Assembly: GCF_000226295.1 (NCBI RefSeq)
Contig: NC_016024.1
Coordinates: 1,843,501-1,907,500 of the forward strand
Origin: Chloracidobacterium thermophilum B
GTDB lineage: Bacteria > Acidobacteriota > Blastocatellia > Chloracidobacteriales > Chloracidobacteriaceae
Length of the DNA stretch: 64,000 nt
Direction of reading: 5' to 3'
Below are positions 51,030 through 60,241 of this stretch, piece after piece. A model generated the notes under the pieces. It searched no databases. It had not been told where the DNA came from and saw only the letters and a program-made list of their open reading frames with translations. The position numbers were made by a program, and so were the translations under genes. Position 1 is the first letter of the stretch. Every line of letters starts with the position of its first letter.

Positions 51030-52007
51030 CTACCAGCCCAGGATGTAGGCAAACATCAGGGGCGCCACAATCGAGGCATCCGATTCAATGATGAACTTCG
51101 GCGTTTCGACCGCAAGTTTGCCCCAGGTGATTTTTTCATTCGGGACCGCCCCGGAGTATGAGCCATAGGAAGTCGTCGAGTCGCTGATCTGACAGAAGTA
51201 GCCCCAGACCGGCACGTTTTCCCGGCGCAGGTCCTGGTGCAGCATGGGGACGACGCAAATCGGAAAGTCCCCCGCAATGCCACCGCCAATCTGGAAGAAA
51301 CCGATGGAAGCCGTGGCGCTGGTTTCGGTGTACCAGTTGGCCAGTTCAATCATGTATTCAATGCCTGTCCGCACCGTGTGCACGTGCTTGATGTCACCGG
51401 TGATGCAGTGCCCGGCGTACATATTGCCCAGCGTGGAGTCTTCCCAGCCCGGCACGAACATGGGCAGTCGTTTCTCCTTGGCGGCCAGCACCCAGCTATC
51501 TTTCGGGTCAATCTGGTAGTTGGCCTGCAGCCGGGGGTTGTTGAGAATCCGCCAGAAAAACTCGTGCGGGAACAGCCGTTCACCGCGCGCATCGGACGCC
51601 ATCCATTCTTCAAGAATGAACGACTCGATGCGCCGCATCGCCTCCCCTTCCGGGATACAGGTATCCGTGACCCGGTTGAGATGCCGCTCCAGCAGCGCCT
51701 TTTCATCCTGTGGTGTCAGGTCACGGTAGTGCGGGATGCGCTCGTAGTAGTCGTGGGCGACAAGATTGAACACATCCTCTTCCAGGTTGGCGCCAGTACA
51801 GGAAATGGCATGCACCTTGTCCTGGCGGATCATTTCGGCCAGGGACAAACCCAGCTCGGCTGTGCTCATTGCCCCGGCCAGCGTCACCATCATTTTCCCG
51901 CCGGAGTCCAGATGGCGGCGGTAGGCTTCAGCCGCCTCGACCAGCGCCGCCGCGTTGAAATGGCGAAAATGGTGCTTGATAAAGTTGGTAATCGGTTGTG
52001 CATTCAT
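51030..52007 (-). CDS. Deoxyhypusine synthase-like protein
   Basis: A 325-residue member of the deoxyhypusine synthase family. The NAD-binding Rossmann part (MMVTLAGAMSTAELGLSLAE; ISCTGANLEEDVFNLV) and the C-terminal part with GGGIAGDFPICVVPM are clear. The catalytic-lysine region reads PNEKITWGKLA and keeps the Lys. Bacteria lack eIF5A, so bacterial homologues act on polyamines (homospermidine-type) or have other roles. The ATG at 52007 follows GAGG; the frame stays open to 52058. It is followed by bchY on the same strand. I do not infer a pigment role from position alone. Confidence 0.88.
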   Translation of the reverse strand: MNAQPITNFIKHHFRHFNAAALVEAAEAYRRHLDSGGKMMVTLAGAMSTAELGLSLAEMIRQDKVHAISCTGANLEEDVFNLVAHDYYERIPHYRDLTPQDEKALLERHLNRVTDTCIPEGEAMRRIESFILEEWMASDARGERLFPHEFFWRILNNPRLQANYQIDPKDSWVLAAKEKRLPMFVPGWEDSTLGNMYAGHCITGDIKHVHTVRTGIEYMIELANWYTETSATASIGFFQIGGGIAGDFPICVVPMLHQDLRRENVPVWGYFCQISDSTTSYGSYSGAVPNEKITWGKLAVETPKFIIESDASIVAPLMFAYILGW

Positions 52008-52126
52008 CAGCTCATAACCTCTACAGCACTTCATCCAGCCGCCACAGGGGAAGCGCACCGGGCGTCAACCCGGCGCAGGTATTCCCAACTGGCGCAGGCA
52101 GGCCCGCCGTGGCGGCCATCCGTGGC

Positions 52127-55111
52127 TTACATGAAGGCGAAATCGAAACGTTCCTGGTGAATGTTCGGGTCACTGTGCAGGGTGACAGGGACCCCGAAGC
52201 TGAATTCGATTTCCCGCAGCACCCGTGATTCAGCGCCCCGCAGCAGGTCGGCAACCGCCGGACTCACCCGCAACGTCACCTCGCTGAACACCTGGCTCGA
52301 AGCGGCCTTTTCCTTGGCGAGATGCTTGGCGTCCGACAGAATTTCGTAGCACATCGTCTGCGCCGACTTGATCATGCCGCTGCCGCCACAGTAGTGACAC
52401 GGCTCACTCAGCATCCGTTCGAGGCTCTGGCGGACCCGCTTGCGTGTAATGGCCACCAGCCCGAAATCATTGAAGGACGTAATCTTGGAAGGCGACCGGT
52501 CAGCCTTCATCGCCTGCTCCAGTACCTGCATGACCTTCTGGCGGTTCCGGCGGTCTTCCATGTCAATGAAGTCCAGAACGATGATCCCGCCCAAGTCACG
52601 CAACCGGATTTGGCGGACGATTTCTGCCGCGGCTTCCAGATTGGTCCGGGTGATCGTGTCCTCCAGACGGTTCGACTTGCCGACGAATTTGCCCGTGTTC
52701 ACATCAATGGCCACGAGCGCCTCCGTCTGATTGATGACGATGAAACCACCCGACTTGAGCCAGACCCGTGGTTTGAGGGCGGCTTCGATTTCAGGCTGGA
52801 TGTTGTATTCCTCGAAAATCGGCCGATTCCGCGTGTAGAGCCGCACCCGGTCCACGAGTTTGGGCTGGAAGCGGTTGATGAAATCCACGATGTTGGTGTA
52901 TTCGCCCGGATCATCCACCCGAATAACCGAAAAGTCACTCGACATGTGATCGCGCAGCAAACGCTGGACAAGGTCCAGTTCACGGCAGAGCACCGTTCCC
53001 GCCCGGGCCTGCTCGGCCCGGCGCCGGATGTCGCGCCACGTGCGGGCCAGGTAGAGCATGTCATCGCACAGGTCCTGCTCCGAACGGCCCTCGCAGGCGG
53101 TCCGCACAATGAACCCGCCTGTGACGCCTTCCCGCTCCCGCAACATGGTCATCGTGCGCTTGAGCCGCGCCCGTTCCTGTTCGGTTGAAATCTTACGTGA
53201 AACCCCGATGTGGTTGATAGTTGGCAGATACACGAGGTAACGCCCCGGAAGGGACACATACGAAGTAATCCGGGCGCCTTTGAGGCCAATTGGCTCCTTG
53301 GCAATCTGGACGATGATTTCCTGCCCTTCGCGCAGCAACTCCGTAATGGCCGGCTGCCGACGTGGCAGGTCAGGGTCGCGACGGTCTTCCCGCGCCGGAC
53401 GTGCTGCCGGACGCGCCTCCCGTCCAGCGCGGAGATCAGGACGGGACTCAACAGCATTCTGGGCTTCGATGAGGGAAAGCGACTCCGCACTCACCGGAAT
53501 CTCCCGCACCACCACAGCCGGCTCCCCTGGCGTACCACCGGTGTTGCCGTTTTCAGGCAGCCGGTCGGGATCGGGCCGGTGTGATTCAGCTTCCGGTGTG
53601 GCGCTCGGCTCGGCAGTTTCTTCCGGGGTATCACTCCGGTCATCCGACTCAGCGGATTCATCCCCTGGGGTGACGGCCGTGCGTGCACCGCTGCGCCGCC
53701 GGCCCCGGCGACCACGCCGTGGCGGGAATTCGGCCTGCGACGGACGTACCTGAAGCTGGGCCGTATCACCCTGTGCCTTTTCTTCGCCGTCTCCGGCCCT
53801 GCCTGTTTCCATTTCCTCTTGAGGGCTGGCTTCGCCAATATCCGCTGCTCCGGTTTGCACCGGCATCGCTTCCGCCGGCGTAGCTTCAGTGGTCACAGCA
53901 TCTGATGTGGCGGATGGCTCAGGAACAGACGTTGTTTCAACCGGCACAGCCAGAAGTGCCGCATCGCCTGTGGCAGACTCGGTCTCTTCCGTGAACGGTT
54001 CAGCGCCGGTGGTTAATGGCTCATCGTCATCGGCAATCCGCTCATAGCCCAAGGTCAGCGGTTCAATGGTTGGCGCATCACTGGTCGCGGCTTCAACCGG
54101 CTCCGGTGCCGGTTCTTCAGAGGTGGTGGTCAGCTCTTCAATACGGGTTTGGGCGATGATCTTTTGCTGGATGATGGCATCCTTGAGCAGGTCGCCGGCT
54201 TCTTCTTCGTAATCATCATCGCGCACGCGCTCAAACTGAACTTCCACCGCCGGCGGCCCTGCTGCCGAAGTCTCGGCGGTGATCAATTCTGCAACTTCGT
54301 CTTCGACTTTCCGACTGCGGCGACGTGAGCTTTTTTTCTTTTCCTCACCGATGACCTCCTTGCGCCGGCCGCGCCGTCGTTCACGGGGCGCACCCGGTTC
54401 GATGGCTTCCGCCAGCGCCTCCCGCTCGATTTCGAGACGGTCTTCCCCGCTGGCAGCTTCCTCTGCAACCACCCTCTGCCCTGACTCGCCACGGACAGAT
54501 GAAGCTTCCTGACTTGTTATCGTGTCATCATCACTGACCCGTTCAAACTGCGCCCCGGCAGCCGACCCCAAAAGTGAAGACAGCAGGGGCGTCTCCACCC
54601 TGACATCATCCACCGGGCTTTCTCCAGCCGCACCTGCTTCACCGGGAGCTTCCGAGACAGGCGGCACAGCCACCGCTTCTTCCGTGGGCTCCAGATCAAC
54701 AGCCGTTGCCTCACGAATCCCTGTCACGGCCGGCGGTTCTGTCACTTCAGAACGGTGGTCGCGTCCGCTGCGCCGCCCGTTCGTCTCCCGCCGTGCTGGT
54801 TCGGGTTGACGTTCCGGGCGTTCGCTTCGTTCAGCAGGCAACCGGGGAAGGGGTTCCGTTGTGTCGAGGTCTTCTTCGGTTTCCTCGAAAAAGTCCCCGA
54901 CGTAGAGAAAGGCATCCCGCTCCAGCCCGATGTCCACAAAGGCCGACTGCATTCCGGGGAGAACCTTGCGTACCCTGCCCTTGTAGATGTTGCCCACGAC
55001 GGCTTTGGATTCATCGGCCCGCTCGATGTAGAATTCGACGACGACACCATTTTCCAGAATCGCAACCCGCTTTTCATAAGCGTTCACGCTGATGATCATT
55101 TCCTTGTTCAT
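52127..55111 (-). CDS. rng: RNase E/G family ribonuclease with a very long insert in its S1 domain
   Basis: A 994-residue RNase E/G-family endoribonuclease. The N-terminal start (ISVNAYEKRVAILENGVVVE) and the first half of the S1 domain (NIYKGRVRKVLPGMQSAFVD) are normal. At about residue 76 a Glu/Ala/Thr/Arg/Pro-rich, low-complexity stretch of about 510 residues begins, and the S1 domain resumes at ITELLREGQEIIVQIAKEPI. The DNase I-like catalytic part has its metal Asp residues in ALVAIDVNTGKFVGKSN and GGIIVLDFIDMEDRRNR, and the Zn-link is CHYCGG. The C-terminal half is short, as in RNase G. It processes rRNA and mRNA. The insert contains several RRGRRGRRRSG-type basic patches that could bind RNA. 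Confidence 0.92.
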   Translation of the reverse strand: MNKEMIISVNAYEKRVAILENGVVVEFYIERADESKAVVGNIYKGRVRKVLPGMQSAFVDIGLERDAFLYVGDFFEETEEDLDTTEPLPRLPAERSERPERQPEPARRETNGRRSGRDHRSEVTEPPAVTGIREATAVDLEPTEEAVAVPPVSEAPGEAGAAGESPVDDVRVETPLLSSLLGSAAGAQFERVSDDDTITSQEASSVRGESGQRVVAEEAASGEDRLEIEREALAEAIEPGAPRERRRGRRKEVIGEEKKKSSRRRSRKVEDEVAELITAETSAAGPPAVEVQFERVRDDDYEEEAGDLLKDAIIQQKIIAQTRIEELTTTSEEPAPEPVEAATSDAPTIEPLTLGYERIADDDEPLTTGAEPFTEETESATGDAALLAVPVETTSVPEPSATSDAVTTEATPAEAMPVQTGAADIGEASPQEEMETGRAGDGEEKAQGDTAQLQVRPSQAEFPPRRGRRGRRRSGARTAVTPGDESAESDDRSDTPEETAEPSATPEAESHRPDPDRLPENGNTGGTPGEPAVVVREIPVSAESLSLIEAQNAVESRPDLRAGREARPAARPAREDRRDPDLPRRQPAITELLREGQEIIVQIAKEPIGLKGARITSYVSLPGRYLVYLPTINHIGVSRKISTEQERARLKRTMTMLREREGVTGGFIVRTACEGRSEQDLCDDMLYLARTWRDIRRRAEQARAGTVLCRELDLVQRLLRDHMSSDFSVIRVDDPGEYTNIVDFINRFQPKLVDRVRLYTRNRPIFEEYNIQPEIEAALKPRVWLKSGGFIVINQTEALVAIDVNTGKFVGKSNRLEDTITRTNLEAAAEIVRQIRLRDLGGIIVLDFIDMEDRRNRQKVMQVLEQAMKADRSPSKITSFNDFGLVAITRKRVRQSLERMLSEPCHYCGGSGMIKSAQTMCYEILSDAKHLAKEKAASSQVFSEVTLRVSPAVADLLRGAESRVLREIEFSFGVPVTLHSDPNIHQERFDFAFM

Positions 55112-55518
55112 ATTTGGAGCTATTCCTCGATATGTTTCTGCTGTGGCTGGTCAGACACGCAACCAAGGTCGGTGTCATCCTTGACCGTTGGCGCATCATT
55201 CTTTTCGCAGCAGCGCCAGCGTGTGTCAGGCCGACCCGCCGGCACACGGCCGGGTCAATGCCGGTGCGCCCCGGAAAGCCACAGGTATGTTTGCGGATAG
55301 CGACGAGAACCAGTCAGCGAACAGGGCAAGGAAAGCACGCATCCAGAAGCGCTGGCAGCCAAAACCCGTCATTGTGCCTGGCATCACCAGTCTGGCATCG
55401 CCGGTGAAACATCCCAGGCTCACGATAGCCACACCCGGCAACTCTCACCGCTGAAACTCCACCGGCAGCGGGTCAAGCTTTTTTCTTCATCAACCTCGAC
55501 CGGGGGGGGGAGGATGTC
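55112..55518. other. Intergenic region between rodA and the RNase E/G gene
   Basis: About 407 bases on the minus strand. A hairpin-capable sequence (GACCCGCCGGCACACGGCCGGGTC at roughly 55233-55256, written in two arms GACCCG and CGGGTC) and a nine-G tract (55502-55510) lie here. It probably holds the RNase leader; RNase E genes are often self-regulated through such leaders. No gene was found. Confidence 0.5.
55502..55510. repeat. G9 homopolymer downstream of rodA
   Basis: Nine consecutive G on the plus strand (C9 in transcript sense), beginning eight bases beyond the rodA stop. It resembles the G10 tract at 21071-21080. Confidence 0.8.
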
Positions 55519-56664
55519 CTAATTCGAGAAGCGCCTTCCGTACACGTTCGCCACCAAACCCAAACTCACGAACGTCATCAACAATGACGAGCCGCCTGCA
55601 CTCAACAACGGCAACGGTATCCCAATGATGGGAACAAGCCCCACGACCATGCCGAAGTTGACAATGACATGAAACGCCAGAAGCGTCATGTAGCCCGCCA
55701 GGACGAGCATTGAAAATCGTTCTCGTGAACGTCCCGCAACGTTGGCAGAGTGTAGTATGACGAAAAGAAGCAGCGCAAGAACACCCAGAGACCCCACCAG
55801 TCCAAACTCCTCGGCAATCACCGAGGCAATGAAATCCGAGTGATGGGCCGGAACAAAGCCGCCCTGGCTCTGGGTGCCGCCCCGAAATCCGCGCCCCAGA
55901 ATCCCCCCTGACCCAACGGCAATCATGGATTGCAGGGTTTGATAGCCAAACCCCTCGCGCGTCTGCCGGTCCTGAAGGCGTTCGGGATGAAAAATGGCGT
56001 TCCAGGTGACATTGATTCGGTCCCGCTGGTACTGCTTGAGCCGGGGTTCAACCAGAAACACAAAGAGCAGCGGGCCAAGGATGAGACTGGCAACGGCCGA
56101 CCCCACCACCCACCGCACCGAAATACCACTCAAAAAGACCATGACGAGCACTGGCGGGAAGAAGGTCAGGGCCGTACCGGTGTCTGGCTGCTGGAGCGTC
56201 AGACCGACCGGAATCAGCGTCACGACCGCGACCAGCGCCAACTGCGGCCACGTCACTCCCTGGAGACTGATGGGGCGTAGAATCCGCGCCACGAGCAGGA
56301 TGGTGCCCAGTTTGGCAAACTCCGAAGGCTGAAGCGTTCCTAACGGCCCGAGCCGAATCCAGCACCGCTGACCATTGATTTTCACCCCGACAATGAGGAC
56401 GGCAATGAGCAACAGAACTGTGACGGCATAGATGTATGGCGCGGCATCGAAGACCCGCTGAAAGTTCAGGCGTGTCACCCAGAAAAAGACGACATAACCA
56501 ATGCCGCACCACAGCATCTGCTTGAACCAGAACTTCTGATGCCACTCCGTCGCCTCGCCCGGCGCGGCATCAATGCTGTAGAGCGCCACCAGGCTGACCC
56601 CACACAACAGGGTCAGCGCCACGAGCAGGGGCCAATCAAAATCGCGCCAGGGACGTTCCGGCAT
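55519..56664 (-). CDS. rodA: Rod shape-determining protein RodA
   Basis: A 381-residue SEDS-family peptidoglycan polymerase with about ten transmembrane helices. Typical segments are FWVTRLNFQRVFDAAPY, GQRCWIRLGPLGTLQPSEFA, SGILGRGFRGGTQSQGGFVP, HHSDFIASVIAEEFGLVGS and the final GIPLPLLSAGGSSLLMTFVS. All are diagnostic of RodA/FtsW; pairing with mrdA makes RodA the choice. I placed the start at the ATG at 56664; the frame upstream is open to a TTG at 56691. RodA works with PBP2 and the MreBCD proteins in cell elongation. Confidence 0.94.
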   Translation of the reverse strand: MPERPWRDFDWPLLVALTLLCGVSLVALYSIDAAPGEATEWHQKFWFKQMLWCGIGYVVFFWVTRLNFQRVFDAAPYIYAVTVLLLIAVLIVGVKINGQRCWIRLGPLGTLQPSEFAKLGTILLVARILRPISLQGVTWPQLALVAVVTLIPVGLTLQQPDTGTALTFFPPVLVMVFLSGISVRWVVGSAVASLILGPLLFVFLVEPRLKQYQRDRINVTWNAIFHPERLQDRQTREGFGYQTLQSMIAVGSGGILGRGFRGGTQSQGGFVPAHHSDFIASVIAEEFGLVGSLGVLALLLFVILHSANVAGRSRERFSMLVLAGYMTLLAFHVIVNFGMVVGLVPIIGIPLPLLSAGGSSLLMTFVSLGLVANVYGRRFSN

Positions 56665-56694
56665 GTGCCCGCACCTGCTTTCTTGGGACAACCC

Positions 56695-58620
56695 TCAACG
56701 CGCCGTCGTCTGGGGCTGTGTCCTCAGACGTGCCGCCGGACGGACAGCTCCCGCAGCGTCGGCTGACCCGATCTGCACCGGGAGTCCCTTTTTCTTCCTC
56801 AACCAGGCTTCAAACACCGCCCGTACATTGGGCGCGGAAACCTTGGCTCCAAAACCGCCGTGCTCGACGAGCGAAATGGCGGCGATTTCCGGTTTATCCC
56901 GTGGGCCGAAACCGACGAACCACGAGTGATCGCGCTCTTCGAGCTTGGAGGCTTTGAGTTTGCTGACCACCTGGGCCGTCCCCGTCTTGCCACACATCTC
57001 AAAACCGGTTTCCGGGTCACGCAGCGCCGAACCGGAGGCTGTCCCACCGGCATTGACCGCCCCCCACATCCCTTCTATCACGGCCTCCCAGTAGTCATCC
57101 GGGAGTTCAATCCGCTTGACCTGATCCTTGAAGGTCACACCAGGGCGTTCCTGCGTGGGACGCGCTTCAAGCAGAAAGTGCGGCGTATGAAACTCTCCCC
57201 GCATGGCAATGCCGGCGACCGACCGCAGCATCTGCAGGGGCGTCGGGCGTACCATAGCCTGCCCAATGGAAGCATAAACAGAATCCGCATCGGTCCAGCG
57301 GTACTGGGCCGGGGTGGCATTCGGCATCGTGCGCCGCACAGTGGCCGCCTTGAGTTCGAGACTCGGAATGTAGCCCTTGAACTCATTGGGCAGATCAATA
57401 CCGGTGTACTCTCCGGCGCCCAACTCCGAAGCGTAGGTGCGGAGATTGTCCAGACCGAGCTTGATACCCAGCCGGTAAAACCAGCCATCACAGGACTTGG
57501 CAATGGCCGTGGGCAGCGGTGGCATTCCGTGACTGCCCATGCACCGGACATGGCGGCCGCCAACGTTGATCCCTCCACCACACAGCAGGCGGTCCGTCGG
57601 CTTGAGCACGCCAGCCCGCATGGCGGCCACAGCCATGATGATTTTCCAGGTCGAACCCGGCGGATAAATGTCCTGGATGGCGCGGTTGCGCAGTGGCTTA
57701 TGCTTGTCGTTGGCATACCGCGCATAGTCGGCCCGTGAAATACCGGCAGCAAACAGGTTGGGGTCATAGCCCGGCATTGAAGCCAGCGCCAGCATTTCCC
57801 CATTGCGCGGGTCCATGACGGCAATGGTTCCATCCAGTTTCAGCGCCTTGAGCCGCTCTTCCGCCACCCGCTGCAAGTCCAGATCGAGCGTGGTCACAAT
57901 GTCCTGACCGGCAACGGGAGGTACCGTCTCGATTTCACGCACGAAGCGCCCACGCCGATCAACAATAATGCGCCGATACCCATCCCGCCCCATGAGAATA
58001 CGGTTGTAGAACCGCTCCAACCCGGACTGCCCGACCTTGTCCCCCGGACGACAGTAGTCAAATTCCGGCCGCTTGAGCTGGGCTTCACTGACCTCGGCTA
58101 CGTAACCCAGAACGTGGCAGGCCAACTCCCCGTGGGGGTACTTCCGCTGAGGACGCAGTTCGACGAGAAACTCCGGGTGTTCATAATCCAGCACAGCAAC
58201 TTTGGCCCGGTCGGCATCGGTGATGTTGGATTTGACTTCAACCGGACGAATTCTCGCCGCTGGCGAGCGGAGTTGCTGCCGGGCATACTCTGGTGCCACC
58301 CCGAACTCCTCCGCCAGAATACGCAGCGTTTCAGCTTCATCCTGAATGTCTTCCCGGTTCACCATCAGGCTGAACGTCGGCCGGCTGTCCACCAGGACAT
58401 TTCCGTGGCGGTCAAGGATGTTGCCGCGCGGTGCCACGATGGGAATCTTGCGCTCGCGGTTGTTTTCGGCCTGTTTGACATAGTCCTCGTGGTGAACGAC
58501 CTGCATGCTCCACAGGCGCAGGGCCAGAACAACAAAAGCCGCCACAATGCCGGCCTGAAGCGCCAGCAACCGGAGCCGTGGATTGAAAGAGGGTGGCGGA
58601 GCTGAAAAGTGCGGCGTCAT
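56695..58620 (-). CDS. mrdA: Penicillin-binding protein 2 (MrdA)
   Basis: A 641-residue class B penicillin-binding protein. One N-terminal transmembrane helix (about residues 20-40) anchors a periplasmic dimerisation domain (GNILDRHGNVLVDSRPTFSL) and a transpeptidase domain. The catalytic triad of motifs is YPPGSTWKIIMA (SxxK), AKSCDGWFYRLG (SxD, as in MrdA) and CGKTGTAQV (KTG). It cross-links peptidoglycan during elongation with RodA. It lies between mreD and rodA with short gaps, so the five genes mreB to rodA look like one operon. Confidence 0.95.
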   Translation of the reverse strand: MTPHFSAPPPSFNPRLRLLALQAGIVAAFVVLALRLWSMQVVHHEDYVKQAENNRERKIPIVAPRGNILDRHGNVLVDSRPTFSLMVNREDIQDEAETLRILAEEFGVAPEYARQQLRSPAARIRPVEVKSNITDADRAKVAVLDYEHPEFLVELRPQRKYPHGELACHVLGYVAEVSEAQLKRPEFDYCRPGDKVGQSGLERFYNRILMGRDGYRRIIVDRRGRFVREIETVPPVAGQDIVTTLDLDLQRVAEERLKALKLDGTIAVMDPRNGEMLALASMPGYDPNLFAAGISRADYARYANDKHKPLRNRAIQDIYPPGSTWKIIMAVAAMRAGVLKPTDRLLCGGGINVGGRHVRCMGSHGMPPLPTAIAKSCDGWFYRLGIKLGLDNLRTYASELGAGEYTGIDLPNEFKGYIPSLELKAATVRRTMPNATPAQYRWTDADSVYASIGQAMVRPTPLQMLRSVAGIAMRGEFHTPHFLLEARPTQERPGVTFKDQVKRIELPDDYWEAVIEGMWGAVNAGGTASGSALRDPETGFEMCGKTGTAQVVSKLKASKLEERDHSWFVGFGPRDKPEIAAISLVEHGGFGAKVSAPNVRAVFEAWLRKKKGLPVQIGSADAAGAVRPAARLRTQPQTTAR

Positions 58621-58678
58621 GGGGGAGGGACATCAGGAAAACATCCGCAGCGCCGGGTCCCAGGTGCAGAAGGTATGG

Positions 58679-59290
58679 TCAAAAGGCGCGCGGCGCCAGC
58701 GGTTCATCCGTGCTACGGACGGCAATCCACTTACCCAACCAGCGATCACCCAGGGGAAACAGGGCTATCCCCGCCAGACCATTCCCCAGTAGGGCGAACA
58801 TCCCCACCCGGACGACATCCCGCAACGTCGTTCCGGGCGGCAACATCGAAAAAAAGTACAGGAAAAAGGCAAATAATCCCGTGTTGACGACGGAACACAG
58901 CGGCAGCACCAGCAAGCGTGTCGCTTTGCTGTCCAGCGAAAACTTGACACTGACCACGGCCAGCGCGTAGCCGATGAGCATCTTGGTAAAGCCGCTGGCA
59001 CCATAGAGTACCCCCCACACCAGGTCCTGCAACAGGCCACCGGTCATCCCGACCAGGGCGGCGCGCAGGGCACGCGGCTGCACACCAACGAAGACGGTCA
59101 AAATGAGGATGAAATCCACATACTCGAAGAACGGGCCAAGATAGGGCAGGCGGACCAGCATGGTTTGCAGCGCCACCATAAGCAACAGCGCAATGACGAC
59201 ACGCGCCGTCGGCCCAAGCTCCAGCACGATGAAGGTGGTACTAGCGCGGCGCTGGGGAAGTGACTGGCGCATGACGTAGGGGGATAACAT
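58679..59290 (-). CDS. mreD: Rod shape-determining protein MreD
   Basis: A 203-residue integral membrane protein with about five helices (VVIALLLMVALQTMLVRLPY; FEYVDFILILTVFVGVQPRA; AALVGMTGGLLQDLVWG and two more). It sits in the usual mreD position and has the typical length and the GGLLQDL segment. MreD links MreC to the elongation machinery. The ATG at 59290 is used; a second ATG six codons inside is possible. Confidence 0.88.
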   Translation of the reverse strand: MLSPYVMRQSLPQRRASTTFIVLELGPTARVVIALLLMVALQTMLVRLPYLGPFFEYVDFILILTVFVGVQPRALRAALVGMTGGLLQDLVWGVLYGASGFTKMLIGYALAVVSVKFSLDSKATRLLVLPLCSVVNTGLFAFFLYFFSMLPPGTTLRDVVRVGMFALLGNGLAGIALFPLGDRWLGKWIAVRSTDEPLAPRAF

Positions 59291-59322
59291 GGTGTGCTGA
59301 CTGACTTCTCAGGAACAATGAT

Positions 59323-60228
59323 TCATTTACTTTTGGATGGCTGCTTGGCTGTGGGCGAGGGGCGCAGGAGGTCTGAAACCGTTACCCGAATGGTCGGAGG
59401 GAGAATGGCCACTTCTTCCAGGCGCTCCAGAGGAGCCGCCGGGCGCACCTGGATGCGGTGGAGTCCGGCACCGGAGCCACGTTCGACCGTCTCCACAGTA
59501 CCGATGATAAGTCCCTTCGGATACACACCGTCGAGACCGCTTGTGAGTACCATCTCGCCTTCGCTGACATCTGTCAGGCCGGAGACATTATCCAACCGGC
59601 ACAGCGGCTGATTCTGCCCGCGCAGTTCGCCATTCACCCGTGATACGGCCAGGGTCGCACCCAGTCCGGCCTGCCCGTCGGCAATGGTCTGTACCACGGC
59701 CACGTTTGGGCCGACGGCCACCACCCGCCCGACCAGCCCCTGGGGCGTGACGACCGGTGCATTGATGAGCACCCCATCCAGCGAGCCTTTGTCGAGCAGG
59801 ATTTGCCGGAACCACGGAGTGCCGTCGCCACCAATGACATTGGCCACAACCGTCGGCGCCGGCGCAGACTGCTTCAGGGCCAGCAGTTCGCGCAACCGCT
59901 GCCCGTCCAACGCCTCGCGCTCGCGCTCCACCAGCAGCCGCCGCAGGCGATCATTTTCGGCCTGCAAACGCTGGTTGGCGGCATAGACCCCGCGTAGGTC
60001 CACATATCCCTTCCAGGCGGATACCACCGTTGTGATCACGGCATCAGACGCCTTCTGGAGCGGCTGGAGTACCGTCAGAAGCGCCACCCGCGGCAGGCTT
60101 TGTCCGAGGGTACGGGCACGGGCATGGAGGGACATCAGCAGAAACTGCGCCAGAAGCAAACCGGCCACGAGCAAGGCAACCCGGCGCGCCGGGTCGAGCT
60201 TCTGCAATGGAGAGGGCAAGTGCAACAT
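59323..60228 (-). CDS. mreC: Rod shape-determining protein MreC
   Basis: A 301-residue bitopic protein. One N-terminal transmembrane helix (about residues 14-33) is followed by a coiled coil (ANQRLQAENDRLRRLLVERE) and two beta-barrel domains (VVANVIGGDGTPWFRQILLD; GLVGRVVAVGPNVAVVQTI; GEMVLTSGLDGVYPKGLIIG). This is the MreC pattern. I chose the ATG at 60228. The frame upstream (to a TTG at 60252) overlaps the mreB stop. MreC connects MreB to the PBP2-RodA synthase. Confidence 0.92.
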   Translation of the reverse strand: MLHLPSPLQKLDPARRVALLVAGLLLAQFLLMSLHARARTLGQSLPRVALLTVLQPLQKASDAVITTVVSAWKGYVDLRGVYAANQRLQAENDRLRRLLVEREREALDGQRLRELLALKQSAPAPTVVANVIGGDGTPWFRQILLDKGSLDGVLINAPVVTPQGLVGRVVAVGPNVAVVQTIADGQAGLGATLAVSRVNGELRGQNQPLCRLDNVSGLTDVSEGEMVLTSGLDGVYPKGLIIGTVETVERGSGAGLHRIQVRPAAPLERLEEVAILPPTIRVTVSDLLRPSPTAKQPSKSK

Positions 60229-60241
60229 CCGGCCCCCAGGC

